Source of the DNA: Leclercia pneumoniae
GTDB lineage: Bacteria; Pseudomonadota; Gammaproteobacteria; Enterobacterales; Enterobacteriaceae
Direction of reading: 5' to 3'
DNA length: 64,000 nucleotides
Assembly (NCBI RefSeq): GCF_017348915.1
Contig: NZ_CP071383.1
Coordinates: 310,001-374,000, forward strand
Below the pieces are notes generated by a model. It was not told where the DNA came from. It did no database searches and saw only the letters and a program-made list of their open reading frames with translations. The translations under genes and the position numbers were made by a program. Every line of letters begins with the position of its first letter. The first letter of the stretch is position 1. This document shows positions 38,438 through 45,457 of this stretch, in pieces.

Positions 38438-40303
38438 TCAGTCGGTGAGAATTTCTTCATCCGTATCCATTGTGGATGGTGATGAATCTATTTTTGTTGT
38501 AAGAAATACCCGATTCAGCAGTCTTTGCTTCAGGGCGTTTCTTCGCTCATTGTAGAATTCCGGGAAGCGACTGAACTCAATATTTTCATCTGAAACTAAC
38601 AACATTGATGGCGTATAGTTGTTTGATGAATGAGATAGCCATTGTTTCAGGGATGTATCCTGTTTACTTATATTCTGAGAGTGATTCAGTAAATGAAGAT
38701 TAGGTATGGTGTCCCAGTGCTCCGGATTTTCATAAAAGCTGAGGTTTTCTGGTGTATTCGCAACATAATCTAATTTTTCAAGATATTTCTTTGAAAAATG
38801 ATTTCTTGGGTGAAGGTGATCAATATGAAACACCTCGGTCGGATTCATTTCAGGGAACAGAAGATGCAATAGTGCGCGGCAACGACCTTCGCCATATCTG
38901 ATATTGAGAAGGCTTTCGATGTATTCGTCGTCAAATCTAAGGTCTTTATTCGAGCCTTTATATCTGTCAATAATCTTCTCAAGAGGAAAATGAATATCTG
39001 AAAGACTATTCTTCATTACATCTCTGATACTCGTGAGTAGCGCATCGGCCTGGCTTCCAAAGATCCCTTTCAGAAGTACCATGTAAAACCACTGGCTAAT
39101 TACTGAGCGTTCATTGTGGTTTTTATTCAGGAGATTAATCGTTGTATATAATGGATGTCCACTGTTTTGCTTTTTGTAAAGCCAGTAGACCACAGGAATG
39201 ACTGCATTTTTAGATATCAAAGACTGTGGATTGATGCCGAATCGCCTGATAAGAATAAAAGACTCCTTGATACAGGATTTTATTTCAGACCATTGCTGTT
39301 GTATCTTACCGACCTCCTCTGAAGTGAAGTTTTTTACTTTGAACCGGACGTCAGAGTCAATAAGCATCAGGCTGGTTTTTAAGAACCAGTCTCTTTCAAT
39401 ATAAAACCCCATCTCGTTGTTCTGATAAATATTTTTTGTCAGTTCATCCAGTTCTCTTCTGAAATCCCCCTGCCAGTGCGCTACCGCTATTGACATCAGT
39501 AAGTCGGAGAACTCAAGTTTTGTCCCCCCGCTGTTCGTGCGGATGAAAACATCCAGCACATGATCAATGTCCTGACTGCTTTCATTGAAGTAGTGGATAA
39601 GATTTTCAGTTCTTATCTTGGTATAAAGTCTCAGTAATGTTTTTCTGGAAAATTCACTGGAAATGAGTCCTCTTTTTTCGAGTTCTGGTTCGACAACGTT
39701 AAATAAAATATCATCCGGAGAATCATGTTGCTCGTATTTGAATATTTCGTGCAGGCAGAACCAGTGATGTTTGTTGTCTGTAAGTGAATCAGCGTATTGC
39801 TTCTCGGTGAGGAACCTGAAGTTGTACTTCATCATGAGTTCGTCGTCTGACTTAAGTGGCGCTGTTAAATCGACGTAAAGCTTTCTGGGTGGCAGGATGC
39901 GATCATCCTGTGCCGAAGGCCACCACATCCGGGGCTGTTTATACGCATACGTTCCACACAATCCAATATATAATGATGTGAGACGCTGCTGACCATCAAT
40001 CACCGCCTTGAAATCATGAAATCCAGCATTTGTTGCTACGCAGGGGTTTTCTTCATTAAATCGCTGACAGTATTCTTTCAGGAATTCATAGAATTTGTAA
40101 TCGTTTTTAATACTGGCACTACGGATATCCCACATCATGAAAGAGTTTATCGGGTAGTCTCGCATGATGGAATCAAACAGCAAACATATTTGACTGCTGC
40201 TCCAGACGAACTTCCTCTGAATTGCAGGCAGAAGATAGTGGCGTAAATTAATTGAATCTATCGCTTGTTTTATCGTTATTGCTTTTTCATACTGGCCAGC
40301 CAT
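38438..40303 (-). CDS. DUF262/DUF1524 (GmrSD-like) nuclease
   Basis: A 621-residue single-chain protein. The N-terminal DUF262 domain (ParB-like) shows PAIQRKFVW (about 26-34) and VIDGQQRLTS (about 101-110); it couples nucleotide use to cleavage. The C-terminal DUF1524 domain has the His-Me/HNH motif HIDHLHPR (493-500) followed by NLSF and NLHLLNHSQN. The same pair forms the type IV enzyme GmrSD, which cuts glucosylated-hydroxymethylcytosine phage DNA. Whether this protein has that target is inference. The start at 40303 is six bases after AGG; an in-frame ATG four codons earlier lacks a site. It lies upstream of hsdM, giving a defence cluster. Confidence 0.82.
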   Translation of the reverse strand: MAGQYEKAITIKQAIDSINLRHYLLPAIQRKFVWSSSQICLLFDSIMRDYPINSFMMWDIRSASIKNDYKFYEFLKEYCQRFNEENPCVATNAGFHDFKAVIDGQQRLTSLYIGLCGTYAYKQPRMWWPSAQDDRILPPRKLYVDLTAPLKSDDELMMKYNFRFLTEKQYADSLTDNKHHWFCLHEIFKYEQHDSPDDILFNVVEPELEKRGLISSEFSRKTLLRLYTKIRTENLIHYFNESSQDIDHVLDVFIRTNSGGTKLEFSDLLMSIAVAHWQGDFRRELDELTKNIYQNNEMGFYIERDWFLKTSLMLIDSDVRFKVKNFTSEEVGKIQQQWSEIKSCIKESFILIRRFGINPQSLISKNAVIPVVYWLYKKQNSGHPLYTTINLLNKNHNERSVISQWFYMVLLKGIFGSQADALLTSIRDVMKNSLSDIHFPLEKIIDRYKGSNKDLRFDDEYIESLLNIRYGEGRCRALLHLLFPEMNPTEVFHIDHLHPRNHFSKKYLEKLDYVANTPENLSFYENPEHWDTIPNLHLLNHSQNISKQDTSLKQWLSHSSNNYTPSMLLVSDENIEFSRFPEFYNERRNALKQRLLNRVFLTTKIDSSPSTMDTDEEILTD

Positions 40304-40376
40304 CATAAACCTCATATGTTATATTAGCTGGCCTATTTTAATTTATTGCGTGTCGGTAGTACAGTCTTTGTACAAA

Positions 40377-40688
40377 CTAATTTATGCAATGGAAAAGCTG
40401 ACGGCTCGGTTTGTGTTTTTCATTCGGGTAGACTCGCATTGCGGATGTACAAAGTGATGAAACCTGTCTTGCTATATTTTTACCGAAGTTAACAAGTAGG
40501 CCGTGCTTTATTTTTTCACCCTCTGCCCTGATGCTGATGACAAAGCTGAACTGATATACGATTACCTCAATGAGGTCATTGCCAAATGTTATGATGGCGG
40601 CGTTGTTTATTTCATATTCATAATCCCTCAGGTCAGTGTTAAGTCTTGCTGTTGCATCTACAAGTGCGTATTCTTTATCGATAATCAT
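40377..40688 (-). CDS. Hypothetical island protein
   Basis: A 103-residue protein starting MIIDKEYALVDATARLN, with GTGAGAAAGTT as ribosome site; an ATG six codons upstream is also possible. Alternating hydrophobic stretches (AAIITFGNDLIEVIVYQFSFVISI) suggest a beta-rich fold without clear membrane segments. I do not recognise it. It lies between the WYL regulator gene and the GmrSD-like gene on the same strand. Confidence 0.5.
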   Translation of the reverse strand: MIIDKEYALVDATARLNTDLRDYEYEINNAAIITFGNDLIEVIVYQFSFVISIRAEGEKIKHGLLVNFGKNIARQVSSLCTSAMRVYPNEKHKPSRQLFHCIN

Positions 40689-40746
40689 AACTTTCTCACT
40701 TATCATGTTAATGTGATTTAATCATCACTAATAATATGTTGTGATT

Positions 40747-41460
40747 TTAATTACGATTATTCGTCTGTTTACTCCCGTAATGCATTATCTGATGAATAAT
40801 GTTCATGTGGGGTAAGGCTTCCATAAAGTCAGACTGTTCAATCAGCGAAATGAGTGTGTTATCGATCTCAAACGTTGTATCCGGTAATACCTCAACCAGC
40901 CTGATTCGGGACAGGGAAATAACGAACACGCCCGATGACGTACATCCGGCAAGAAACCACTCCGCATGGCTGCAAAGCAGACGGTAGGGATGAACGGTAT
41001 GGCTGACGTTTTCGTCGGTTCTGATACGCACCTGGGTCTGGTTAAGTATGGCGAGCGTCAGTCTGCTGAAATCACCGAAAAGGGTGGGTTTCTGGCGCGG
41101 CTCCGGTAGCATAATCCTGTATGGCGAGGGACGTTCCCCGTCAAGCATCAGGCTCAGTAGTTTGGCATCCATCGCGGGTAACAGACGGTCAAGATGCAGC
41201 AACCTCGCCAGTATCTTCATATCCCGTTCCGTGCGGCGACGAAAGTAATGTGAGGCAAGCTGATACACGCCGTTGCTCTGTTCAATATCAAGGTAGGTCA
41301 GACGGACGTTGAAATCCCGTCGCAGCGTTCGCGTCGTCACTCCAAATTCTTCTGCCAGCGTCCCGATATGCAGCTTTTCACCCTGAAACAAACGGCTCAG
41401 GATGATGGAAAGGCGGGTTGCCAGTCTGTCATGTTCGTTTTCTTGTGTTATCAGCGTCAT
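40747..41460 (-). CDS. WYL-domain transcriptional regulator (YfjR-like)
   Basis: A 237-residue regulator with an N-terminal winged helix-turn-helix (about 18-60, LAEEFGVTTRTLRRDF) and a C-terminal WYL domain (about 130-210, VHPYRLLCSHAEWFLAGC). E. coli CP4-57 YfjR has this layout, and WYL repressors such as BrxR and CapW control phage-defence loci by binding inverted repeats next to their own genes. A perfect GCGGACA-N5-TGTCCGC palindrome lies 42 bp upstream of the start, a likely operator. Two more genes upstream carry similar sites, so it may govern a small regulon. Confidence 0.8.
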   Translation of the reverse strand: MTLITQENEHDRLATRLSIILSRLFQGEKLHIGTLAEEFGVTTRTLRRDFNVRLTYLDIEQSNGVYQLASHYFRRRTERDMKILARLLHLDRLLPAMDAKLLSLMLDGERPSPYRIMLPEPRQKPTLFGDFSRLTLAILNQTQVRIRTDENVSHTVHPYRLLCSHAEWFLAGCTSSGVFVISLSRIRLVEVLPDTTFEIDNTLISLIEQSDFMEALPHMNIIHQIMHYGSKQTNNRN

Positions 41461-41501
41461 ACATCATTTCCGAATTTAGCCGGGAAATGATGCCAGCAGT
41501 A

Positions 41502-41520
41502 GCGGACAGGATTTGTCCGC
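41502..41520. promoter_or_regulatory. Inverted repeat upstream of the WYL regulator gene
   Basis: GCGGACAGGATTTGTCCGC: seven-base perfect arms around a five-base spacer, ending 42 bp before the regulator start. It shares GGACAGGATNTGTCCG with the site at 42360. Confidence 0.7.
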
Positions 41521-41562
41521 CCTCTGAAGTTTTTTAAAGTCTGAATACCTTAAATGTAAGTG

Positions 41563-42312
41563 CTAAACGTCAGTATTCTCAGGTGAATAAAGATGCTTCT
41601 GGCGCATGTAGGCAATAAAAATGCAGGATGGTAGCGTCACCCGGTATGCGGGACCGGCTAAATCAATCAGCAGCCAGAGAGAACTGAGCACCCAGCCCAC
41701 GGGACCGGCAAAAGCGCCCATGGTACGCGTCAGCATGGCATTTCCTGCAACGGTCAGCCCTCTGCCTAACAGGGCTTTCGCCACACCATTTGTGACAACA
41801 AGTGCCATCTGGTAGGCCGCAAACCCGGATGTTTTTATCCCCGCCTGGATTGCCATGGTCAGCAACTCCGGCGTGGGGTTGCTGTAGCCTGTCTGCAATT
41901 CTTCCGCCACGGTCTTTAGCTGATCGGGCGTCATCTTCTCAAGGCTTTTCTCCAGGATCTTCATCAGCAGATTCATTTCAATGGTTTCAACACTGGATTT
42001 GTTGTTGTAGTTCACCTTCATTTTATCGCAGGCATCGGTAAGAATTTCCCGGTACAGCACCCCTTTACCCCAGCGGAGCAGCGTGGCAAAGCTGTTCGCC
42101 CCAAACGTCTGAACCTCGGCGGCAATGGCATCCCAGTAGCGCGGGTGGTTGGGCTTGTGTTTTTTATACTGAGGATCGTAAGTCAGCGTTTCCGTGATGC
42201 GTGCCAGTCCGTCTTTCGGATCGCAGATAAGCACAGAAACCAGTAAATCCAGATCGTCACGATGGCAGTGGCGCAGAAACTCAAGGTCGGGGTCGTGTCG
42301 GTAGGTAGCCAT
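41563..42312 (-). CDS. YaaW-like (UPF0174) protein
   Basis: A 249-residue protein. The N-terminus YRHDPDLEFLRHCHRDDLDLLVSVL is the DUF3944 motif, and the middle (about 60-190) resembles the ubiquinol-cytochrome c chaperone-like part of E. coli YaaW. Hydrophobic stretches near residues 165-225 (GLTVAGNAMLTRTMGAFAGPVG, VLSSLWLLIDLAG) suggest membrane association. The family has no settled function and recurs in P4-like islands. A palindrome of the 41502 type lies 48 bp upstream. Confidence 0.72.
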   Translation of the reverse strand: MATYRHDPDLEFLRHCHRDDLDLLVSVLICDPKDGLARITETLTYDPQYKKHKPNHPRYWDAIAAEVQTFGANSFATLLRWGKGVLYREILTDACDKMKVNYNNKSSVETIEMNLLMKILEKSLEKMTPDQLKTVAEELQTGYSNPTPELLTMAIQAGIKTSGFAAYQMALVVTNGVAKALLGRGLTVAGNAMLTRTMGAFAGPVGWVLSSLWLLIDLAGPAYRVTLPSCIFIAYMRQKHLYSPENTDV

Positions 42313-42359
42313 ATTTCACCTCATTGCAGATATTGGACCTGACAGTTTAATTACTCCCC

Positions 42360-42378
42360 CCGGACAGGATGTGTCCGG
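42360..42378. promoter_or_regulatory. Inverted repeat upstream of the YaaW-like gene
   Basis: CCGGACAGGATGTGTCCGG: seven-base perfect arms and a five-base spacer, 48 bp before the start of the YaaW-like gene. Fourteen of the central bases equal the site at 41502. Confidence 0.7.
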
Positions 42379-42392
42379 CTGATCAAGAAAAA

Positions 42393-42423
42393 GTAAAAAA
42401 AAACCTGCCCGAAAGCAGGTTTC
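42393..42423 (-). terminator. Rho-independent terminator after the small secreted protein gene
   Basis: Leftward, AACCTGC-TTTCG-GGCAGGTT is followed by a run of T. It closes the gene that ends at 42456 and separates it from the YaaW-like gene. Confidence 0.85.
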
Positions 42424-42455
42424 TGTTCACCGGATGGAGGTATAACGCGTCGGGA

Positions 42456-42839
42456 TTACTTTCCGCGCCATTCCTTTTCCACTTTATCCGCAAAAGCATC
42501 GCACTGCCGGGCATATTCCGGGTTATAGAGCAGCTCCGACTGCGAAAGTTGCATGGCGGTCATGCTGCCGTTACGGGCATTTGATTCGAGCCAGGTTCTG
42601 CCATAGGTCTTGTTCATCACCTGAAGTACCCTGTTGAATACCGGTCCGTTGATGCGGGCATTGAGATTGACGCCTTTTAACTGAAGGCCGCTGTCGCTGG
42701 TCTGGGTCAGGCGGGTGGAGTACATCGCGCAGAAGGTCGAATTGGTAATCATCTGAGCGTCAGCCTGCTCGTCGGCGAACGCGCTGTGGCTGAAGGCGGA
42801 AAGCAGAATTGCGGCGGTTAACAGTTTTAAAGTTTTCAT
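42456..42839 (-). CDS. Small secreted protein of unknown function
   Basis: A 127-residue protein with a clear signal peptide (MKTLKLLTAAILLSAFSHSAFA, cleaved before DEQADAQ). The mature part is about 105 residues with two cysteines (FCAM and RQCDAF) that could form a disulfide in the periplasm. The start at 42839 is the second of two adjacent ATG codons and is better spaced from AAGGGA. It has its own terminator and a degenerate palindrome (42888-42904) upstream, so it is probably its own transcript. I do not recognise the family. Confidence 0.7.
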   Translation of the reverse strand: MKTLKLLTAAILLSAFSHSAFADEQADAQMITNSTFCAMYSTRLTQTSDSGLQLKGVNLNARINGPVFNRVLQVMNKTYGRTWLESNARNGSMTAMQLSQSELLYNPEYARQCDAFADKVEKEWRGK

Positions 42840-42887
42840 CATGTTCCCTTATGGATTGAAAAGCGGAGACAGCCTGCCATACGGGGT

Positions 42888-42904
42888 GGTCAGGAGATGT
42901 CCGG
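42888..42904. promoter_or_regulatory. Degenerate inverted repeat upstream of the secreted protein gene
   Basis: GGTCAGGAGATGTCCGG resembles the sites at 41502 and 42360 (GG-CAGGA--TGTCCGG conserved) and sits 49 bp before the start. The left arm has one mismatch and the spacer differs, so this third copy is less certain. Confidence 0.45.
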
Positions 42905-42916
42905 CAGAGAAAAAAG

Positions 42917-43156
42917 TCAGGGTTTCAGCGAGGGAGCCAGTCGCCAGCGGTGAGGGCCAGCGGATTCCAGCACAAAGGCCAGTTGAGCGAGGTCCCGTCT
43001 TGCTGTGCGGGGAGAGACGTCAAACTGCCGGATGATGTAGCGAACAGATATTGTCTGACCGTAAAACAGCACCATGGTCAGCCGGATAAGCCGTTCTCCC
43101 TGTCCGGTGACACGTTGCCTGCAACGGCTGGCTTTCATCGTTGCCATACGCGCCAT
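42917..43156 (-). CDS. Small helix-turn-helix protein
   Basis: A 79-residue basic protein. Residues about 38-58 (SVRYIIRQFDVSPRTARRDL) form a DeoR-type helix-turn-helix, and the N-terminus is rich in Arg and Lys. A GGGGACCG site precedes ATG at 43156. Its first codons overlap the end of the LRAT-like gene by 22 bp, so the two are probably co-transcribed. It may bind DNA as a small regulator of the island. Confidence 0.65.
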   Translation of the reverse strand: MARMATMKASRCRQRVTGQGERLIRLTMVLFYGQTISVRYIIRQFDVSPRTARRDLAQLAFVLESAGPHRWRLAPSLKP

Positions 43157-43599
43157 CGGTCCCCTTTCTGAAAAGAATCGAGATGTCTGGCAAGCCAGAT
43201 ATCAGGGCACGAATCGCCGGTAACGCAGCGGGCAGTAAACCGGTGGCAGTTAAAGTCGAGCAGGCTATAAGGATAGCGCTGACCCACTGCCGCCTTTGCC
43301 CGTTCAGCGGCCCGCGCACAACCCCGTGGTGTCAAATCCATACAGTCGGTATACACAGAGATAGCGGAGTTCCAGCCATCGAGCCGGTCAAGAAACTCAC
43401 GAGCATTACTTCGGATAACAATGCCGTCGCCGTCAAGATGAACAATGTCGCCATTACCCACATAGATACCGCTGTGTGCGGCAAGGCCAAAAAGCAGTTC
43501 GCACTGCACGATACCACCGTAAGCCGGTTCATCGACGCAGGACAGAATGCAGTTATCGATAAATGAATCCACGAAGTTCAGCAGCAGAAGCCGGTACAT
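43135..43599 (-). CDS. LRAT/NlpC-P60-like cysteine acyltransferase or hydrolase
   Basis: A 154-residue protein. AHSGIYVGNGDIVH (41-54) and DFNCHRF (115-121) give His42, His54 and Cys118. In the LRAT/HRASLS family the catalytic His and second His are 12 residues apart in the same HxGIYVG context, followed by an NCxxF cysteine motif, so all three key residues are in place. Family members move or remove fatty acyl groups. The start at 43599 is set by AAGGA upstream; the longer frame overlaps the next gene. The substrate and role in an island are unknown; lipid or lipoprotein modification is one option. Confidence 0.7.
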   Translation of the reverse strand: MYRLLLLNFVDSFIDNCILSCVDEPAYGGIVQCELLFGLAAHSGIYVGNGDIVHLDGDGIVIRSNAREFLDRLDGWNSAISVYTDCMDLTPRGCARAAERAKAAVGQRYPYSLLDFNCHRFTARCVTGDSCPDIWLARHLDSFQKGDRWRVWQR

Positions 43600-43657
43600 A
43601 ACATTCAGTTCCTTACTACGGGGGAGAGGGGGGATGCGTGGGAAACCGGGTGAATAC

Positions 43658-44086
43658 TCAGCTTTCCCACAACGTACGGACCGTGAAAACCCCCATATCG
43701 TGGTAAGCCATAAAGTTACTTTCCCATAGCGACCAGAACTCACGGGCGTCGACATGAGAGATATCGCCACAACGGGAAAGCCACGTGTATTGTTGCGTCC
43801 AGCTCACATCGACATCTTTTTCAAGCTCAGGCCATGGATGCCCTGCATAGTGAAAATCGGTGACGTAATCGAGCTGCCAGTCTTCTCCGGCAGGGATGAG
43901 GCGTATTTCGACCGGATGCCAGCCGCCCTTTTCCGGTGAGTATTCAGGGTCACGGAAGTTAATGGTTAATCCGGTGATGGGGTGACGATGAGGCGGTTTT
44001 TGCGCAACGATACCCAGAAGCAGTTGGGTGAACGACCGGGAGAGCGGCAGCACATAGCCGCCCTGCAATATAGCGGGTGATGACAT
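43658..44086 (-). CDS. DUF2787 family protein
   Basis: A 142-residue protein with the DUF2787 core: LTINFRDPEYSPEKGGWHPVEIRL (about 41-64), then DYVTDFHYAGHPWPELEKDVDVSW, and an aromatic C-terminal helix. The family is common in P4-like islands and has no known function. AAGGAAATTC precedes ATG at 44086. It lies in a leftward run of small island genes. Confidence 0.72.
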   Translation of the reverse strand: MSSPAILQGGYVLPLSRSFTQLLLGIVAQKPPHRHPITGLTINFRDPEYSPEKGGWHPVEIRLIPAGEDWQLDYVTDFHYAGHPWPELEKDVDVSWTQQYTWLSRCGDISHVDAREFWSLWESNFMAYHDMGVFTVRTLWES

Positions 44087-44133
44087 AGTGAATTTCCTTT
44101 TTAAGGGGTATGGAACACAGAAAAAGCGGGGGA

Positions 44134-44565
44134 TTAGTCCTGGCTGATTGCGGCAAGCTGCGTCAGACGGTGCTGCCAGTCGGCATAGCAGCGGTGCATA
44201 AAGAGTCTGCTGCTGTCCGCTTCGATAAGGCAGATATCCGGACTTCTGAGCACGGCAGCAAGAAAACCTGCGTTATTGGTGCTGCCTTGACCAAACAGTG
44301 GGCGAAATACACGGGACGGAAAGCTGTCCTGCTGCTGTTCCAGAATGGCGTGAATCGCATCAAGCGCTACCCATTCACGGGAGAACAGGCCTCCTTCGCC
44401 ATTGGCGGTTAAGCGCAGGGCAAGGCTTCCGGTTTCACCCTCTTTACCCAGCTCATACGTCAGCAGTCCCTTGCTATGGGGGCTGATTTTCTCTGCTTCC
44501 CCGCTGTAGAACACGGTATAGCTTTCGATGACGGCGGCTTCGGTAGCGATTTTTTTCTTACTCAT
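44134..44565 (-). CDS. Hypothetical island protein
   Basis: A 143-residue protein beginning MSKKKIATEAAVIESYTVFYSG. It appears globular and cytoplasmic, with a pattern like other small island proteins (GEGGLFSREWVALDAIHAILEQQ). Its start overlaps the end of the next gene upstream by 8 bp, so the pair is co-translated. I do not recognise it. Confidence 0.6.
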   Translation of the reverse strand: MSKKKIATEAAVIESYTVFYSGEAEKISPHSKGLLTYELGKEGETGSLALRLTANGEGGLFSREWVALDAIHAILEQQQDSFPSRVFRPLFGQGSTNNAGFLAAVLRSPDICLIEADSSRLFMHRCYADWQHRLTQLAAISQD

Positions 44566-44911
44566 GGTTCAGCGCCTCAATCAGGTTCTGGAGTTGAGTG
44601 ATAATGGTCGTTTCTGGGAATACCAGATAGATACCCTGTCCGTTATCACAGACGATACCGAGAAGCAGATACCAGCCATCATCAAGTGCGGTGACGTATT
44701 CCGGGTTAGCCAGTGCCACTGCCAGCAGCGGGTCTTCGGGGAGGGTGTCATCGTGGTTGAGATGCCAGAGCAGGGTTCCCGTTTCGTTCCAGAAATCGGT
44801 AAACAGGTCGATATCATCGACGGGGCCGAGGATTTCATTGCTGAGGGCTTCCAGCGCGGAGGCGGGCAGGTTGAGAAGGGGAAGACTGGTGGGGGTAGTG
44901 AGTTTGAACAT
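44558..44911 (-). CDS. Hypothetical acidic island protein
   Basis: A 117-residue acidic protein starting MFKLTTPTSLPLLNLP; an AGAT-extended GGAG site lies seven bases upstream. A longer open frame exists but lacks a ribosome site. Its end overlaps the start of the 143-residue gene downstream. A CCATTTGA...TCAAATGG inverted repeat (44920-44941) sits directly upstream and partly covers the ribosome site. No family recognised. Confidence 0.6.
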   Translation of the reverse strand: MFKLTTPTSLPLLNLPASALEALSNEILGPVDDIDLFTDFWNETGTLLWHLNHDDTLPEDPLLAVALANPEYVTALDDGWYLLLGIVCDNGQGIYLVFPETTIITQLQNLIEALNHE

Positions 44912-44919
44912 GATTATCT

Positions 44920-44941
44920 CCATTTGATTGATTTCAAATGG
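44920..44941 (-). promoter_or_regulatory. Inverted repeat at the ribosome site of the acidic protein gene
   Basis: CCATTTGA-AATCAA-TCAAATGG has perfect eight-base arms. Its 3' GG is part of the GGAG ribosome site, so an mRNA hairpin could mask translation start; alternatively it is a protein-binding operator. Confidence 0.45.
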
Positions 44942-45064
44942 ATAATATGTGCCTGTTTTGTGGCGTGTTACGGCGAAGTATGGAAAAAGGTTTTGACATC
45001 GTGGATTTTTTCCAGTTACATTTATCCCGCCTTCAGTGCAGGTCTGTTCATGGCCAGTAAGCAT

Positions 45065-45457
45065 TAAGGAGTCCAGCGCGGCTACCCCGATGAACCATCA
45101 GGTGAGTCGTTGACTGGTACAGCGGTCAATGATGTATGCAGGTTATATCCTGCCATCTTTCGCTGTTCTGAGCCTTCACAGTGATGTGTTGTTTCGGGGC
45201 GTTTTATCAGTGCCCTGCTCGAACCTGTAAGAAATTACGGGACCACAAGCGTCTTATGGCGCCAATGGTATCTGCTGGTGAATCCAGTGGATTAACACAC
45301 GAAATTCAACGGGATCTCTGATCCTTTTGTTTAATTTTTCGCGTGGATTCGGGCTATGCAACACATTGTCAAAGTAGTATTTACAACCCTTCTCTTGATT
45401 TGCAGCACCCTTGCGTATGCACAGCGTTTAACCGTTCCCGCATACATGGAGGACGCT
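45065..45457. other. Intergenic region upstream of the first recombinase
   Basis: About 390 bp between divergent gene blocks. A frame from 45356 extends the recombinase upward by 34 codons and looks like a signal peptide, but it lacks a ribosome site. Otherwise I see only small palindromes (GGATC-TCT-GATCC near 45328) and no gene. Confidence 0.4.
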
